From Lacipirellula parvula (GTDB taxonomy: Bacteria; Planctomycetota; Planctomycetia; Pirellulales; Lacipirellulaceae): DNA of 64,000 nucleotides. Below are positions 39,020-48,368 of this stretch, piece by piece. Below the pieces are notes generated by a model. That model worked only from the letters and a program-made list of their open reading frames with translations. It searched no databases and was not told the origin of the DNA. The translations under genes and the position numbers were made by a program. Location: assembly GCF_009177095.1 (NCBI RefSeq), contig NZ_AP021861.1, positions 6,430,501 through 6,494,500 of the forward strand, read 5' to 3'. Each line of letters starts with the position of its first letter. Position 1 is the stretch's first letter.

Positions 39020-39190
39020 ATGACGAATGACGAAATCCGAATGACGAATGTAAAGGCGATGACCTTGTCATCCTGAGCCAAGCGAAGGATCTAGCGACAC
39101 ACGTGGACTTCCAGATTCCTCGCTTCGCTCGGAATGACGCCACGTGCGGTAGCACGCATTCGTCATTCGGATTTCGTCATTCGTCATTCA
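39020..39190. repeat. Palindromic repeat with a second element in its loop (copy 4)
   Basis: Outer arms are the GAATGACGAAATCCGAATG / CATTCGGATTTCGTCATT pair. The loop contains an unrelated palindrome beginning CTTGTCATCCTGAGCCAAGC and ending CGCTTCGCTCGGAATGAC, with CACGTGG/CCACGTG words inside. The right arm supplies the stop codon of glgA. Confidence 0.88.
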
Positions 39191-40671
39191 ATACCCAGCG
39201 GGCCGCGGGCGACGGTGCGTTCGTAGAGCTCGGCGTATTGCTGCGCGCTGTTGCCCCACGACCAGTCTTGCCGCATGCCCGCTTCGATCAGGCGGTTCCA
39301 GGCGGCCTTGTCGCCGAACGTGGCCAGGGCCCGCTCCAATGCTTCCGCGAGGGCGAGCGAGGTGTAATCCTCAAACTTAAAACCGGTCGCCGTGCCGTCG
39401 GCGAGGGTTTGTTCGCTGGCGTCGACCACCGTGTCGACCAGGCCGCCGGTTGCTCGCACCACCGGCACGGTGCCGTACTGCAGGCTGTAGAGTTGGTTCA
39501 GGCCGCACGGTTCGTACTGGCTCGGCATCACGAAGATGTCGGCGCCCGCTTCGATGCGGTGGGCCAACTCGTCGCTGAACTCCAGCCGCACGGCGATACG
39601 ATCGGGGAACTCGCGAGCCAGCTGCGTGAGCAGGTCGTGGTACTTCGGCTCGCCCGTGCCGAGGATAATCCACTGGGCGTCGACGCGCTCGGCCCAATGC
39701 CGCATCACGCGGGTGATCAGGTCAAAGCCCTTTTGATCGGCAAGGCGGCCGATCGCAGCGAGCAGCGGCACGTCGTTCCGCACCGGCAGGCCCGCCCGTT
39801 CTTGGATGTCGGCCTTGCAGCGGGCCTTACCGGCGGCGAAGTCGTGGACGCTGAACCGGTTCGGGCCGAGGTAGCGATCGATCGCCGGGTTCCACTGGTC
39901 GTAGTCGACGCCGTTGATGATGCCGCTGAGGTCGGCGATGCGATGCTGCAGCGTTCCCTCGAGCCCGCAACCGAGCGGCGCCGACAAGATCTCGCGCGAG
40001 TAGGTCGGGCTGACCGTGGTGACCGCGTCGGCGAAGACGATGCCCGTCTTCAGGAAGCTGAGGTTGCCGTAGAACTCCATCTGCCGCCAGTTGAAGTAAC
40101 GCCAGTCGAGCCCGGTAAGGGCCATGTCCCAGTGCCAGAAGTTGCCCTGGTAGGCGAGGTTGTGGATCGTCAGCAGGCTCGTGAGCCCGCGCCATGGCGC
40201 CCGGTCGGCGTAGAGGGTCTTCAGGTAAGCGGGAATGAGGCCCGCGCACCAATCGTGGCAGTGGATCGCATCGACCCGCAGTTCGAGCCGCTGGATCGCT
40301 TCGAGCGTCGCCCGGCAGTAGAAGGTAAACCGCTCGCAGTTGTCCTTGTAGTCTTCGCCATCTTCGCGATAAAGCTGCGGGCGGTCGTAGTAATCGTCCT
40401 GAGCGATCAGGAAGACCGGCACATCGGAGCCTGGCAGCCGCGTGCGGAGGTAGTGGCCGCGGACCATCTTCTGCCCGATCGGGATCTCGACCGAGACGCC
40501 GGTCGGCTCGATCGGGATGTCGGCGTTGCGCGCTTGGCGGAACGCCGGCAGGATGATGATCGGCTTGTGCCCCAGGCGCGCGAGCTCACGCGGCAAGGCG
40601 CCGCAGACATCGCCGAGCCCGCCAGTTTTCGAGAACGGAGCCGCCTCAGAGGTGGCGAACAGAATATTCAC
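39184..40671 (-). CDS. glgA: Glycogen synthase (ADP-glucose type)
   Basis: 495 residues from a GTG at 40671 with GGAG nine bases upstream. The longer open frame to 40776 runs through a repeat and is rejected. The N terminus [20 protein letters not shown] carries the ADP-glucose-binding K-x-[16 protein letters not shown] and [20 protein letters not shown] are the GT5 C-terminal motifs. It extends alpha-1,4-glucan chains in the cytoplasm. Its TGA lies at the very edge of a palindromic repeat. Confidence 0.95.
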   Translation of the reverse strand: MNILFATSEAAPFSKTGGLGDVCGALPRELARLGHKPIIILPAFRQARNADIPIEPTGVSVEIPIGQKMVRGHYLRTRLPGSDVPVFLIAQDDYYDRPQLYREDGEDYKDNCERFTFYCRATLEAIQRLELRVDAIHCHDWCAGLIPAYLKTLYADRAPWRGLTSLLTIHNLAYQGNFWHWDMALTGLDWRYFNWRQMEFYGNLSFLKTGIVFADAVTTVSPTYSREILSAPLGCGLEGTLQHRIADLSGIINGVDYDQWNPAIDRYLGPNRFSVHDFAAGKARCKADIQERAGLPVRNDVPLLAAIGRLADQKGFDLITRVMRHWAERVDAQWIILGTGEPKYHDLLTQLAREFPDRIAVRLEFSDELAHRIEAGADIFVMPSQYEPCGLNQLYSLQYGTVPVVRATGGLVDTVVDASEQTLADGTATGFKFEDYTSLALAEALERALATFGDKAAWNRLIEAGMRQDWSWGNSAQQYAELYERTVARGPLGIE

Positions 40672-40723
40672 AGAGGCGCTCCGCTTGAGATTTAACCTGG
40701 GGACGCCACACGACTTCGCAGCA

Positions 40724-40808
40724 AATGACGAATGACGAAATCCGAATGACGAATGAAGGACGCAAGCGATCCCCATTCGTCATTCGTCATTCGGATTTCG
40801 TCATTCGT
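40724..40808. repeat. Palindromic repeat, 'CGAATGACGAAATCC' family (copy 5)
   Basis: Arms ATGACGAAATCCGAATGACG and CATTCGGATTTCGTCATTCG with loop AAGGACGCAAGCGATCCC. It is almost identical to copies 1 and 3 in the loop. Confidence 0.9.
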
Positions 40809-40839
40809 CCGGTCCTTGGCGGTTGCCTTTTCTTCTGAA

Positions 40840-42048
40840 CTACTTCGCCGCCGGTTGCTCCACGACTTCGCCGATGCACTGGGCGACGCGGTCGATGTTA
40901 GCCGGGGTCAGACCTGCGACGTTGATGCGGCCTGATCCGACAATATAGATCGCGTACTCGGAGCGGAGCGTTTCGACCTGCTCTTTCGTGAGGCCCGAGA
41001 ACGAGAACATGCCGCGTTGGCGGGTCATGAAGGAATAATCGCCCGGGACGTCTTGGGCGGCGAGGGCCGCCACCAGGGCATGCCGCATGTCGTTGATCCG
41101 GTTCCGCATCGTGGTGACTTCGCCTTCCCACTGCTTGCGGAGGTCGGCGTCGCGGAGGATCGCCGCGACCACTTCGCCGCCGTGGGCCGGCGGGTTCGAG
41201 TAGTTCGAGCGGATCACCTTGTCGATCTGCGTCTGGACGCTGCTCGCCGCGGCCGCCGTGGGGGCGACGACGAAGAGGGCGCCGACGCGTTCGCGGTAGA
41301 GGCCGAAGTTCTTCGAGTAGGAGCTGCAGACCATCAGCTCGGCGCCCGGGCGGCAAAATTCTTTCAAACCGACGGCGTCTTCCTCCAGCCCGTCGCCAAA
41401 GCCTTGGTACGCGAAGTCGAGCAGCGGCATGACGCCGCGGGCGAACACCGCGTCGGCAATTTGCTTCCACTGGGCCGCGGTCGGATCGATGCCGGTCGGG
41501 TTGTGGCAACAGCCGTGGAGCAGAATGACGTCGCCCGGCGCCATCTTCTCGATCGGGGCCAACATGCCGGCGAGGTTGAGCGAGTTGTTCGGCGGGTCGA
41601 AGTAGGGGTAGGTCTTCGTCGCGATGCCGGCGGCGTTGAAGATTTGCGGATGGTTCGGCCAGGTCGGCTCGCTCATCCACACGGTGGCGCCCTTGAGGTT
41701 GCCCGCAATGAAGTCGGCCGAGACGCGAAGCGCCCCGGTGCCGCCGGGGGTCTGAGCCCACGCGACGCGCTTGCTCGCGAGCGGCTCGCTGCCGGCGCCG
41801 AAGGCGAGCTCGGCCGTCGCCTTGCAGTACTCGGCGAGGCCCGAGATTGGCAGGTACGACTTGGTGGTCGGGTTGGCGGCCAGGCGGCGTTCCGCCTCCT
41901 TCACGCATTCCAAGAGGGGCGTCTTGCCGTTCTCGTCTTGGTAGACGCCGACGCTGAGGTTGATCTTCTCGCTCCGCGGGTCGGCCTTGAACGCCTCGCC
42001 CAATCCCAAAATCGCGTCCTTAGGAGCCGCCTCAATTCGCTCTAGCAT
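40840..42048 (-). CDS. Aspartate/aromatic aminotransferase, class I PLP enzyme
   Basis: 402 residues from ATG 42048 (MLERIEAAPKDAILGLGEAF), the canonical start of the AspC/TyrB group; the 16-residue upstream extension is rejected. The pyridoxal lysine is in SSYSKNFGLYRERVG, with the substrate-binding arginine in GSGRINVAGL near the C terminus and HGCCHNPTGIDPT before it. It transfers amino groups between aspartate or aromatic amino acids and 2-oxoglutarate. AspC and TyrB cannot be separated by eye. Confidence 0.93.
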   Translation of the reverse strand: MLERIEAAPKDAILGLGEAFKADPRSEKINLSVGVYQDENGKTPLLECVKEAERRLAANPTTKSYLPISGLAEYCKATAELAFGAGSEPLASKRVAWAQTPGGTGALRVSADFIAGNLKGATVWMSEPTWPNHPQIFNAAGIATKTYPYFDPPNNSLNLAGMLAPIEKMAPGDVILLHGCCHNPTGIDPTAAQWKQIADAVFARGVMPLLDFAYQGFGDGLEEDAVGLKEFCRPGAELMVCSSYSKNFGLYRERVGALFVVAPTAAAASSVQTQIDKVIRSNYSNPPAHGGEVVAAILRDADLRKQWEGEVTTMRNRINDMRHALVAALAAQDVPGDYSFMTRQRGMFSFSGLTKEQVETLRSEYAIYIVGSGRINVAGLTPANIDRVAQCIGEVVEQPAAK

Positions 42049-42780
42049 TGAAATTCCGAATGGTGTGGTGTCGGGGTGACCGACGGGTGCCGCCAAGTGT
42101 TGGTGGGGATGTCAGTTGTTAGTGGTCCGTTGTCAGTTGCGAAGACCGGTGGGGTCACTTCGCTGTACGTCGCCTAGCGTCGCACTCCCTCTTGCTATCG
42201 ACGCATTCCAACGCTGCAGGCGTTGCATCTTCCAGCCCAGGGTTGATCGCGCTAGCGATCTACCCTGGGACCATCGTCGCCCATCGATCCGCAACCCTGA
42301 AGGGGTTGAATCAGCGCTGCATACGAACTGATTCAACCCCTGCAGGGTTGTGGTTACCATCACGCCGCTTTCCCAGGGTAGCCGGCTGCGCCGCCAACCC
42401 TGGGCTGGAGGATGTAACGCCGTTGGCGTATCAAACCAGCGCGTCATGCAGCAAGTCGCTGCCGACGACGCCCTCGGTCCAGACCTAGGAACTACTAACC
42501 TGATTCCAGGTTCGGAGCGCCAAAACGCAAGCGAATCGCCGCAACTGATCACTGACGACGGACAACTGACCAATCGCCGCCCGTTGACCCTCCCGCGCGG
42601 CGCATGCGACAATGATAAGTCCCGCGGCAGCCTGTTCCAAGGCGTCAGACGAGCCCCGGCGGCACTCCGTGCGGCTCTATTCCTAGCCCCCGGCTCCGCC
42701 GGGGGGTCGCACCGTCGCAACGCTCCGCCCACCGGCACTTCACCCCCTGGCAGAGCCAGGGGCTAGATACGGAATCATCG
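42049..42780. other. Repeat-filled intergenic region
   Basis: About 730 bases. From left it holds a CACTTGGCGG remnant, a piece of the TCAGTGGTCCGTTGTCAGTT family, the composite palindrome at 42203-42450, the partner piece of the TCAGTGG family (about 42544-42572), and a CCCCCGGCTCCGCCGGGGG / CCCCTGGCAGAGCCAGGGG pair at about 42686-42768. No supported gene. Confidence 0.7.
42203..42450. repeat. Composite nested palindrome, 'CAGCCCAGGGTTG' family (copy 2)
   Basis: Same architecture as 29371-29604, and both end CGCGTCATGCA. Sub-hairpins differ but remain palindromic: AACGCTGCAGGCGTT, GATCGCGCTAGCGATC, AACCCTGAAGGGGTT and AACGCCGTTGGCGT. Confidence 0.9.
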
Positions 42781-43992
42781 ATGGCAACGACTCAGCGTCT
42801 CGGTCTCTGGCTCATTGGCGCCCGCGGGGGCGTCGCCGTCACCGCCATTGCCGGGATCATCGCGCAGCGGCTCGGCCTCGCCGACGGCACCGCTCTGGTG
42901 AGCGAGTTGCCGCAATTCGCTCACCTGCCGCTCGCGAAGTGGGACGACATCGTCATCGGCGGCCACGAGATCCGCTCGGCCCCGCTGGCCGACGAGCTCG
43001 AACGACTCCACCGCGAGAGCCGCGTCCTCTCGCCGCAGCTGGTCGCCGCCTGCCGGCCGGAGCTCGAGAAGATCGACGCCGAGATCCGCCCCGGCACGCT
43101 CTGGAACGTGGGGGCGAAGATCACCGAGCTCGCCGACTTCCCGCCGCCGGCGAACCCCGCTGAGCAACTGCCGCGCGACATCCTCAAGCGGCTGCAGGCT
43201 GATCTCACCGACTTCCAGACGCGCCATAAACTCGACACGGTGGTGATTCTCAACGTCTCGTCGACCGAGCCGCTGCCGAATCAGGCCCTCTGGCCCGCCA
43301 CGTGGGCCGAGGCCGAGGCGTCGCTCGCGCGGCCCGACTGCCCGCTGCCGGCGAGCTCGCTCTACGCGATCGCAGCGCTCGATCTTGGACTGCCGTTCGT
43401 GAACTTCACCCCCTCTTTGGGGGCACTGCCCGCGGGCATCGACGAACTCGCGCGGCTTCGCAACACATGCCACGCCGGTCGCGACGGCAAGACTGGCGAA
43501 ACATTGATGAAGAGCGTGCTGGCGCCGATGTTCGCCGCGCGAAATCTCAACGTCATGAGCTGGGTCGGCCATAATATTTTTGGCAACCTCGATGGCAAGG
43601 TTCTCGATGACCCCGCCAACAAGCAGGCGAAGATTCAGAGCAAGGATCGGCTCATCACCGACATCCTCGGATACACTCCGCAGACGCTGATTTCGATCGA
43701 GCACATCGAGAGTCTCGGCGACTGGAAGACGGCGTGGGATCACATCCACTTCCAAGGGTTTCTCGGCACGCCGATGACGCTGCAGTTCACTTGGCAGGGA
43801 TGCGATTCGATCCTCGCGGCGCCACTGGCGATCGACCTCGTGCGGTTCACGGCGCTGGCGAAAAAACGCGGTGAAACAGGGGCTTTGCCGTGGCTGGCGA
43901 GCTTTTTCAAGAGCCCGCAAGGGAACCCGCCGCCGGCGTTCGCGGACCAATACCGCGCGCTCGAAGCGTGGGCTCAAGACGCCAAGAATTGA
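42781..43992 (+). CDS. Inositol-3-phosphate synthase family protein
   Basis: 403 residues. The N-terminal NAD site is LIGARGGVAVTAIAG (about 11-25). The catalytic core GRDGKTGETLMKSVLAPMFA (about 233-252) matches myo-inositol-1-phosphate synthase, as do SWVGHNIFGNLDG and DHIHFQGFLGTPM. The enzyme converts glucose 6-phosphate to inositol 3-phosphate in the cytoplasm. It stands alone, with a repeat-rich spacer on each side. Confidence 0.9.
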   Translation: MATTQRLGLWLIGARGGVAVTAIAGIIAQRLGLADGTALVSELPQFAHLPLAKWDDIVIGGHEIRSAPLADELERLHRESRVLSPQLVAACRPELEKIDAEIRPGTLWNVGAKITELADFPPPANPAEQLPRDILKRLQADLTDFQTRHKLDTVVILNVSSTEPLPNQALWPATWAEAEASLARPDCPLPASSLYAIAALDLGLPFVNFTPSLGALPAGIDELARLRNTCHAGRDGKTGETLMKSVLAPMFAARNLNVMSWVGHNIFGNLDGKVLDDPANKQAKIQSKDRLITDILGYTPQTLISIEHIESLGDWKTAWDHIHFQGFLGTPMTLQFTWQGCDSILAAPLAIDLVRFTALAKKRGETGALPWLASFFKSPQGNPPPAFADQYRALEAWAQDAKN

Positions 43993-44145
43993 ACCACGAC
44001 GGCACGACGAACACGACGGAAAAGTGGAACCGCCGATGGACGCCGATAGGCGCAAATGAATCACGATCTGCGTTCATCCGCGTGCATCGGCGGTTTCGCA
44101 TTGTTGTCTTCAATTCGTCGTGTTCGTTGTGTCGTCGTGGTTCGA
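43991..44145. repeat. Modular palindrome with a different core (copy 4 of the CACGACGG module)
   Basis: Outer modules CACGACGGCACGACGAACAC and GTGTTCGTTGTGTCGTCGTG enclose an unrelated inner palindrome, AACCGCCGATGGACGCC / GCGTGCATCGGCGGTT, in place of the usual GCGCCTCTGCGCC hairpin. Confidence 0.85.
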
Positions 44146-44588
44146 TCTGTTGATGGTCGCCAAAATAATCTCGCGCGAAATCGAGATTTTTCTACAACTC
44201 GCCTTGACTCGTTCCCGCGATAATTGCTTCAATGCGCGCAGTGTTAGCGGTCGCATGCCAGCGACAAGGCCATTTCGAGATTTCGACAACCACGACGAGA
44301 CGACTTCGACCGCCGCCGCACAGTAGGAATTCACGCGGCGTAACATCACTCTTTCACCCATCGCTTTAACAGCTTCAACACACGGACTGATCGCGACTGA
44401 CGAATCATCAATACATTGTTCGCCTCCTATTGATCGTCGCGACGCACCGTCTTTCGTTTCTGGGTTCGCAAGGATTGTTTCCCCACAGGACGTTTTAAAT
44501 TTCTAGGACATCTCGGAGCGTTTCCGCAAAGCCCGCGAGGGCCGAGTTGAACCGTTTCGCCTGATACCGGGTCTTGCCTCCTCATCTC
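44146..44588 (+). other. Upstream region of the histone H1-like gene
   Basis: About 440 bases without a gene. Probably holds the promoter of the following gene; AT-rich patches occur at about 44490-44505 (GTTTTAAATTTCTAGG), but no firm promoter is called. Confidence 0.4.
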
Positions 44589-44625
44589 AGCGCCCTAGGA
44601 GGGGACCTTTTAAACTCTGGGCGCT
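44589..44625 (+). promoter_or_regulatory. Leader hairpin before the histone H1-like gene
   Basis: AGCGCCC (44589-44595) pairs with GGGCGCT (44619-44625) eight bases before the GGAAGGAG ribosome-binding site. The loop holds a second AGGAGGGG that resembles a Shine-Dalgarno. It could modulate translation. Confidence 0.45.
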
Positions 44626-44648
44626 ACCAGGGAAGGAGCCGTAAGGCT

Positions 44649-44888
44649 ATGGCTACGAAGAAAGCTGCCCCGAAGAAGGCTGCAAAGAAGAGCCCCAAGA
44701 AGAAGGCTGCCAAGAAGGCCGCGACCGCCAAGAAGTCGCCGAAGAAGAAGGCCGCTGCGAAGAAGGCCCCCAAGGCCGCTAAGCCAGCGAAGAAGGCTGC
44801 CGCCAAGAAGTCGCCGAAGAAGAAGGCTGCTTCGAAGAAGGCCGCTCCGGCTGCCAAGCCAGCCACCAAGAAGCCGGCCGGCATGTAA
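44649..44888 (+). CDS. Lysine/alanine-rich histone H1-like protein
   Basis: 79 residues from an ATG with GGAAGGAG upstream. The sequence is almost entirely K, A and P in repeats (KKSPKKKAAAKKA and similar), resembling the C-terminal tail of histone H1 and bacterial Hc1-like proteins. It should bind DNA nonspecifically and help compact the nucleoid, as has been proposed for planctomycetes. A strong intrinsic terminator follows, so it is monocistronic and probably highly expressed. Confidence 0.9.
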   Translation: MATKKAAPKKAAKKSPKKKAAKKAATAKKSPKKKAAAKKAPKAAKPAKKAAAKKSPKKKAASKKAAPAAKPATKKPAGM

Positions 44889-44917
44889 GCCGCTTGCTTT
44901 GAAGTGCGATAGATCGC

Positions 44918-44955
44918 AGGCCGACCGCGCCCCCGGGCGCGGCCGGCCTTTTTTT
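44918..44955 (+). terminator. Rho-independent terminator of the histone H1-like gene
   Basis: GGCCGACCGCGCCC pairs with GGGCGCGGCCGGCC across a two-base loop with one mismatch, followed by seven T residues. Confidence 0.93.
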
Positions 44956-44969
44956 GTGCGCTAATCAGG

Positions 44970-45256
44970 GAACCACGACGGCACGGCGGACACGGCGAAA
45001 TGCAGGAGAATTGAACCGCCCAGGACGCCAAGGCTCGCCAAGGAAAGACATTATCTGCCCAATACTCTTTGCGCCTCTGCGCCTTTGCGTGAGACCTGCC
45101 TTTCCTAGAAAGATCTCACGCAAAGGCGCAGAGGCGCAAAGGAAAAGACAAGACGTAGGGGAATTAACTCTTTCCCCGTCGTGTCCGCCGTGCCGTCGTG
45201 GTTCAATTTCCTTCCCCGTATTTCCTTGGCGCACCTTGGCGTCCTTGGCGGTTGCC
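44970..45256. repeat. Full nested modular palindrome, 'GCGCCTCTGCGCC' family (copy 5)
   Basis: The most complete copy. In order it has a CACGACGGCAC module, an AACCGCC-CAGGACGCCAAGG module, an inner hairpin (GCGCCTCTGCGCCTTTGCG / GGCGCAGAGGCGC), and then the CACGACGG and CCAAGG modules again in inverse orientation. Confidence 0.93.
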
Positions 45257-45393
45257 TTTCTTCCCCCGCCGGAAAAGGGCCCAAGTTGACCCTCCCCCCT
45301 GCCCCATGTTAGGCTAACCCGATCAATTTCCGCGAAAACGCCGCGATCCTGGCCGCCTTCTCTCGGCAGCCCCTCTACGGAACCGTTCCCCCC

Positions 45394-46719
45394 TTGGCTG
45401 AAACTCTCGACCCCGCCGACGAAGCGACCGCTCCCGCTCCGACCGCCCGCTTCACCGAACTCGGCCTCTCCGACACGATGCTCGCTGCGCTTGAGCACGT
45501 CGGCTACGAAGTCCCCAGCCCCGTCCAGGCCGGCATCATCCCGCGAATTCTCGCCGGGGCTGACGTGCTCGGCCAGGCTCGCACCGGCACCGGCAAGACC
45601 GCCTCGTTCGGCATCCCGATCCTCGAGAAGCTCGATCAACCCGGCCGCAACCACCAGCCCCGCGCCTTGGTGATGGTTCCCACCCGCGAACTCGCCGTGC
45701 AGGTTCGCGACGAGATCGAACGCCTGTCGCATGGTCGCAAGGTCCGCGCCACCGCCATCTACGGCGGCAAGCCGCTCAAGACGCAGATCGCCCGCCTCCA
45801 GAAAGGCGCCGACATCGTCATCGGCACCCCGGGCCGCATCCTTGACCATCTCGGCCGCGGCACGCTGCTGCTCGATCAGCTCGAATTCGTCGTCCTCGAC
45901 GAAGCCGACCGCATGCTCGACATCGGCTTCCGCCCCGACATCGAAAAAATCCTCCGCCGCTGCCCGGCCAAACGGCAGACGTTGCTGCTGAGCGCCACGG
46001 TCGCCCCGGCGATCGAACGCCTCGCCCAGCGTTATATGATCGAGCCGGAGATCATGGACTTCTCCCCCAAGGGGAAGTCGGTCGACACGATCGAGCAGCG
46101 CTACTTCACCGTCGACGATTCGCGGAAGTTCGACCTGCTCATCCGCCTACTGAAGCGCGAGCAACCGCCGCAGACGATCATCTTCTGCCGCACGAAGCGC
46201 GGCTGCGACAAGGTCCACCGCAAGCTGTCGCAGAAGATCCACGGCGTCGAGTGCATGCACGGCGACATGGCCCAGAACGTCCGCGACCGCGTGATGAAGT
46301 CATTCCGCGCCGAGGAATGTTCGATCCTGGTGGCGACCGACGTCGTCGGCCGCGGCATCGACGTCAGCAGCGTCTCGCACATCATCAACTTCGACATGCC
46401 GCAGTCGTCGGACGATTACGTTCATCGCGTCGGCCGCACCGGCCGCATGGGCCGCGAAGGAATCGCGTTCACGTTCGTTACGCCTGAGCAAGGGATCGAA
46501 CTGACGCGGATCGAGATGCTGATCAACAAGCTGCTGAACCGCGACGAAATCGAAGGCTTCGTCACGGTCGCCCAGGCGGCCCCGCCGCAAGATGGCCACG
46601 CTAACGGCGCTGCCGGCTCCACGCCGGGCGCGCCCGCCGAACCGGAAGGTCCGCCGAAGCCAGCCTCCCCGCCGCCGCCAGGCAAGCGGGCGCCGCGCCG
46701 TCATCGTCGCGGGCTGTAA
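45394..46719 (+). CDS. DEAD-box RNA helicase
   Basis: 441 residues from a TTG. The Q motif is in FTELGLSDTMLAALEHVGYE...PSPVQ; motif I is ARTGTGKT, Ia PTRELAVQ, II VLDEADRMLD, III LLSAT and VI HRVGRTGRMG. The C terminus is a proline-rich, then basic tail (KRAPRRHRRGL) typical of RNA-binding extensions in the RhlE group. It unwinds structured RNA with ATP, in ribosome assembly or mRNA decay. The start lacks a strong Shine-Dalgarno. Confidence 0.94.
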   Translation: MAETLDPADEATAPAPTARFTELGLSDTMLAALEHVGYEVPSPVQAGIIPRILAGADVLGQARTGTGKTASFGIPILEKLDQPGRNHQPRALVMVPTRELAVQVRDEIERLSHGRKVRATAIYGGKPLKTQIARLQKGADIVIGTPGRILDHLGRGTLLLDQLEFVVLDEADRMLDIGFRPDIEKILRRCPAKRQTLLLSATVAPAIERLAQRYMIEPEIMDFSPKGKSVDTIEQRYFTVDDSRKFDLLIRLLKREQPPQTIIFCRTKRGCDKVHRKLSQKIHGVECMHGDMAQNVRDRVMKSFRAEECSILVATDVVGRGIDVSSVSHIINFDMPQSSDDYVHRVGRTGRMGREGIAFTFVTPEQGIELTRIEMLINKLLNRDEIEGFVTVAQAAPPQDGHANGAAGSTPGAPAEPEGPPKPASPPPPGKRAPRRHRRGL

Positions 46720-46784
46720 TCGCGCCGAGGAATTGAATGCAACGGCCCTTAGAACTTGCACGGCGGGTCGTAGCGCTGCGCGGA

Positions 46785-47099
46785 CTACCGTCGCCTCGTC
46801 CAGCGATCGATGCCGCGGTAGATGAGGTCGACAAGCGCCCGCGTCAAGAAGACGCCGACCGCCGTGGCGATCGACCCCACGGCCAGCGCTAAGAGAATCT
46901 GCTCCCAGACCTTTGCGCTCAACAAAAACGTCGGCGCCAGGAGCGTCATCGCGAGGAGCAACGTGCGGAGGCTGAAGCGAAGTCGCAGCGGCGACGCTTC
47001 GCGAACCGCTATCGAGACAGCGCGATGAGCGCCGCACTTACCGCAGGCGTCGAACTGAATTTCGATCGGCGTATCGCACTTCACGCATTGCCAGGTCAT
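46785..47099 (-). CDS. Small zinc-ribbon membrane protein
   Basis: 104 residues. CVKCDTPIEIQFDACGKCG gives a CxxC-x10-CxxC zinc ribbon at residues 5-20. It is followed by two hydrophobic helices (LRTLLLAMTLLAPTFLL; ILLALAVGSIATAVGVFL). The LRFSLRTLLLAMTLLA motif is common in planctomycete membrane proteins. Function unknown; it runs towards the helicase gene. Confidence 0.7.
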   Translation of the reverse strand: MTWQCVKCDTPIEIQFDACGKCGAHRAVSIAVREASPLRLRFSLRTLLLAMTLLAPTFLLSAKVWEQILLALAVGSIATAVGVFLTRALVDLIYRGIDRWTRRR

Positions 47100-47223
47100 C
47101 GTTGCAGCCTCAATCGTTGCTCACCGCCGTCCGCCGCAGCTCCCAGTCTACCAACAACCGCTTGGCTCCGTGCAACTCTCTTGCCGAAATCGCTAGCAGC
47201 CGCAACCGCCAGCGGCCGAATTG

Positions 47224-47484
47224 CACCACGACGGCACAACGGGCACGACGAAGGACAAGAATTGAACCGCCAAGGACGCCAAGGTGCGCCAAGAAAATGC
47301 GGCATCCCCAATTCTCTTTGCGCCTTCGCGCCTTTGCGTGACACAGTCTTTCTCTTAGAAATCTCACGCAAAGGCGCAGAGGCGCAAAGAAAAGACGAGT
47401 CAGAGCCAACTCCCCCGCCGTGCCGTCGTGGTTCAACCCTCTCCCTGCATTTCCTTGGCGAACCTTGGCGTCCTTGGCGGTTGC
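47224..47484. repeat. Nested modular palindrome (copy 6), arms partly mismatched
   Basis: Inner arms read GCGCCTTCGCGCC on the left and GGCGCAGAGGCGC on the right, so the centre no longer pairs perfectly. Outer CCAAGG and CACGACGG modules are present on both sides. Confidence 0.9.
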
Positions 47485-47608
47485 TTTTCCTTCTTCGCAA
47501 CTGCCTTTCACCTCGGGGCAGCGACAAATCCCCCCGTAGTGGTGGTTTCCCTTCCCCGCTTCTACAATGGCCCCATTGCCTTGCTCCCCCTCTGCCGATT
47601 CGTTCGAC

Positions 47609-48352
47609 ATGAAACTGCTGCTCCTCGGCACCACCGGTTATCACGCGAACGACCGTCGCCAGACGGCTTGCCTGATGCTGCCTGAGAGCGGGCTTGTTCT
47701 CGACGCCGGCACCGGCTTCTACCGCGTTGCCAAGCACGTGCAAACCGAGACGCTCGACGTGTTTCTGTCGCACGTTCATCTCGACCACTGCCAGGGGCTG
47801 ACCTACCTGTGGGATGTGCGGGCTGAGGCGCCGCAGCTCGGCCGCGTCACCGCCTATGCCGAGCCAGATAAGCTGACGGCCATCCGACAACATTTGCTGG
47901 CCGAGCTGATGTTCCCGGCGATGCCGCCGCTGGAGCTTCAAACGCTCCCGGCGGAGTTCACGCTGCGCGACGGCGGCCGGCTGACCCACTTCCCGCTGCG
48001 GCATCCCGGCGGCTCGGTCGGCTTCCGCATCGATTGGCCCGACCGCTCGCTGGCGTACGTGACCGACACGACGGCGCACGTCGACGCCGAGTACGTCGAA
48101 AAAATCCACGGCGTCGATCTGCTCATCCACGAGAGCTACTTCATCGACGACTGCCCGGAGCAAGCCGAACTCACGGGGCACAGCTGCCTGGGCGACGTCG
48201 TCGCCGTCGCCGCGAAAGCGAAGGTGGGTCGGCTGGTACTGGTGCACGTCAACCCGCTGATCGACGACGATGCGAGCATCGATCTCACGGCAGCGCGGCG
48301 CGTCTTCCCCAAGACGGAGCTCGGCGTCGACGGCATGGCAATCGACTTCTAG
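47609..48352 (+). CDS. MBL-fold metallohydrolase, ribonuclease Z-like
   Basis: 247 residues from ATG 47609 (MKLLLLGTTGYHANDRRQTA); a 14-residue upstream extension is rejected. The metal site is SHVHLDHCQG (H-x-H-x-D-H, about 58-67). Further ligands are likely in HPGGSVG, YVTDTT, HESYF and VLVHVNP. The fold and loop pattern resemble RNase Z-like and related phosphodiesterases, but the substrate is unclear. Confidence 0.87.
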   Translation: MKLLLLGTTGYHANDRRQTACLMLPESGLVLDAGTGFYRVAKHVQTETLDVFLSHVHLDHCQGLTYLWDVRAEAPQLGRVTAYAEPDKLTAIRQHLLAELMFPAMPPLELQTLPAEFTLRDGGRLTHFPLRHPGGSVGFRIDWPDRSLAYVTDTTAHVDAEYVEKIHGVDLLIHESYFIDDCPEQAELTGHSCLGDVVAVAAKAKVGRLVLVHVNPLIDDDASIDLTAARRVFPKTELGVDGMAIDF

Positions 48353-48368
48353 AATCGTGGAAGAATTT

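Noticed and set aside
39103-40695. 530-codon plus-strand frame
   Set aside because: Antisense to glgA.
42133-42738. 201-codon minus-strand frame
   Set aside because: Made almost wholly of palindromic repeats; no start signal or family match.
44209-44230. Promoter-like TTGACT and GATAAT words
   Set aside because: They are only nine bases apart, too close for a sigma-70 promoter.
44965-45849. 294-codon minus-strand frame
   Set aside because: Spans a modular repeat and the antisense of the helicase N terminus.
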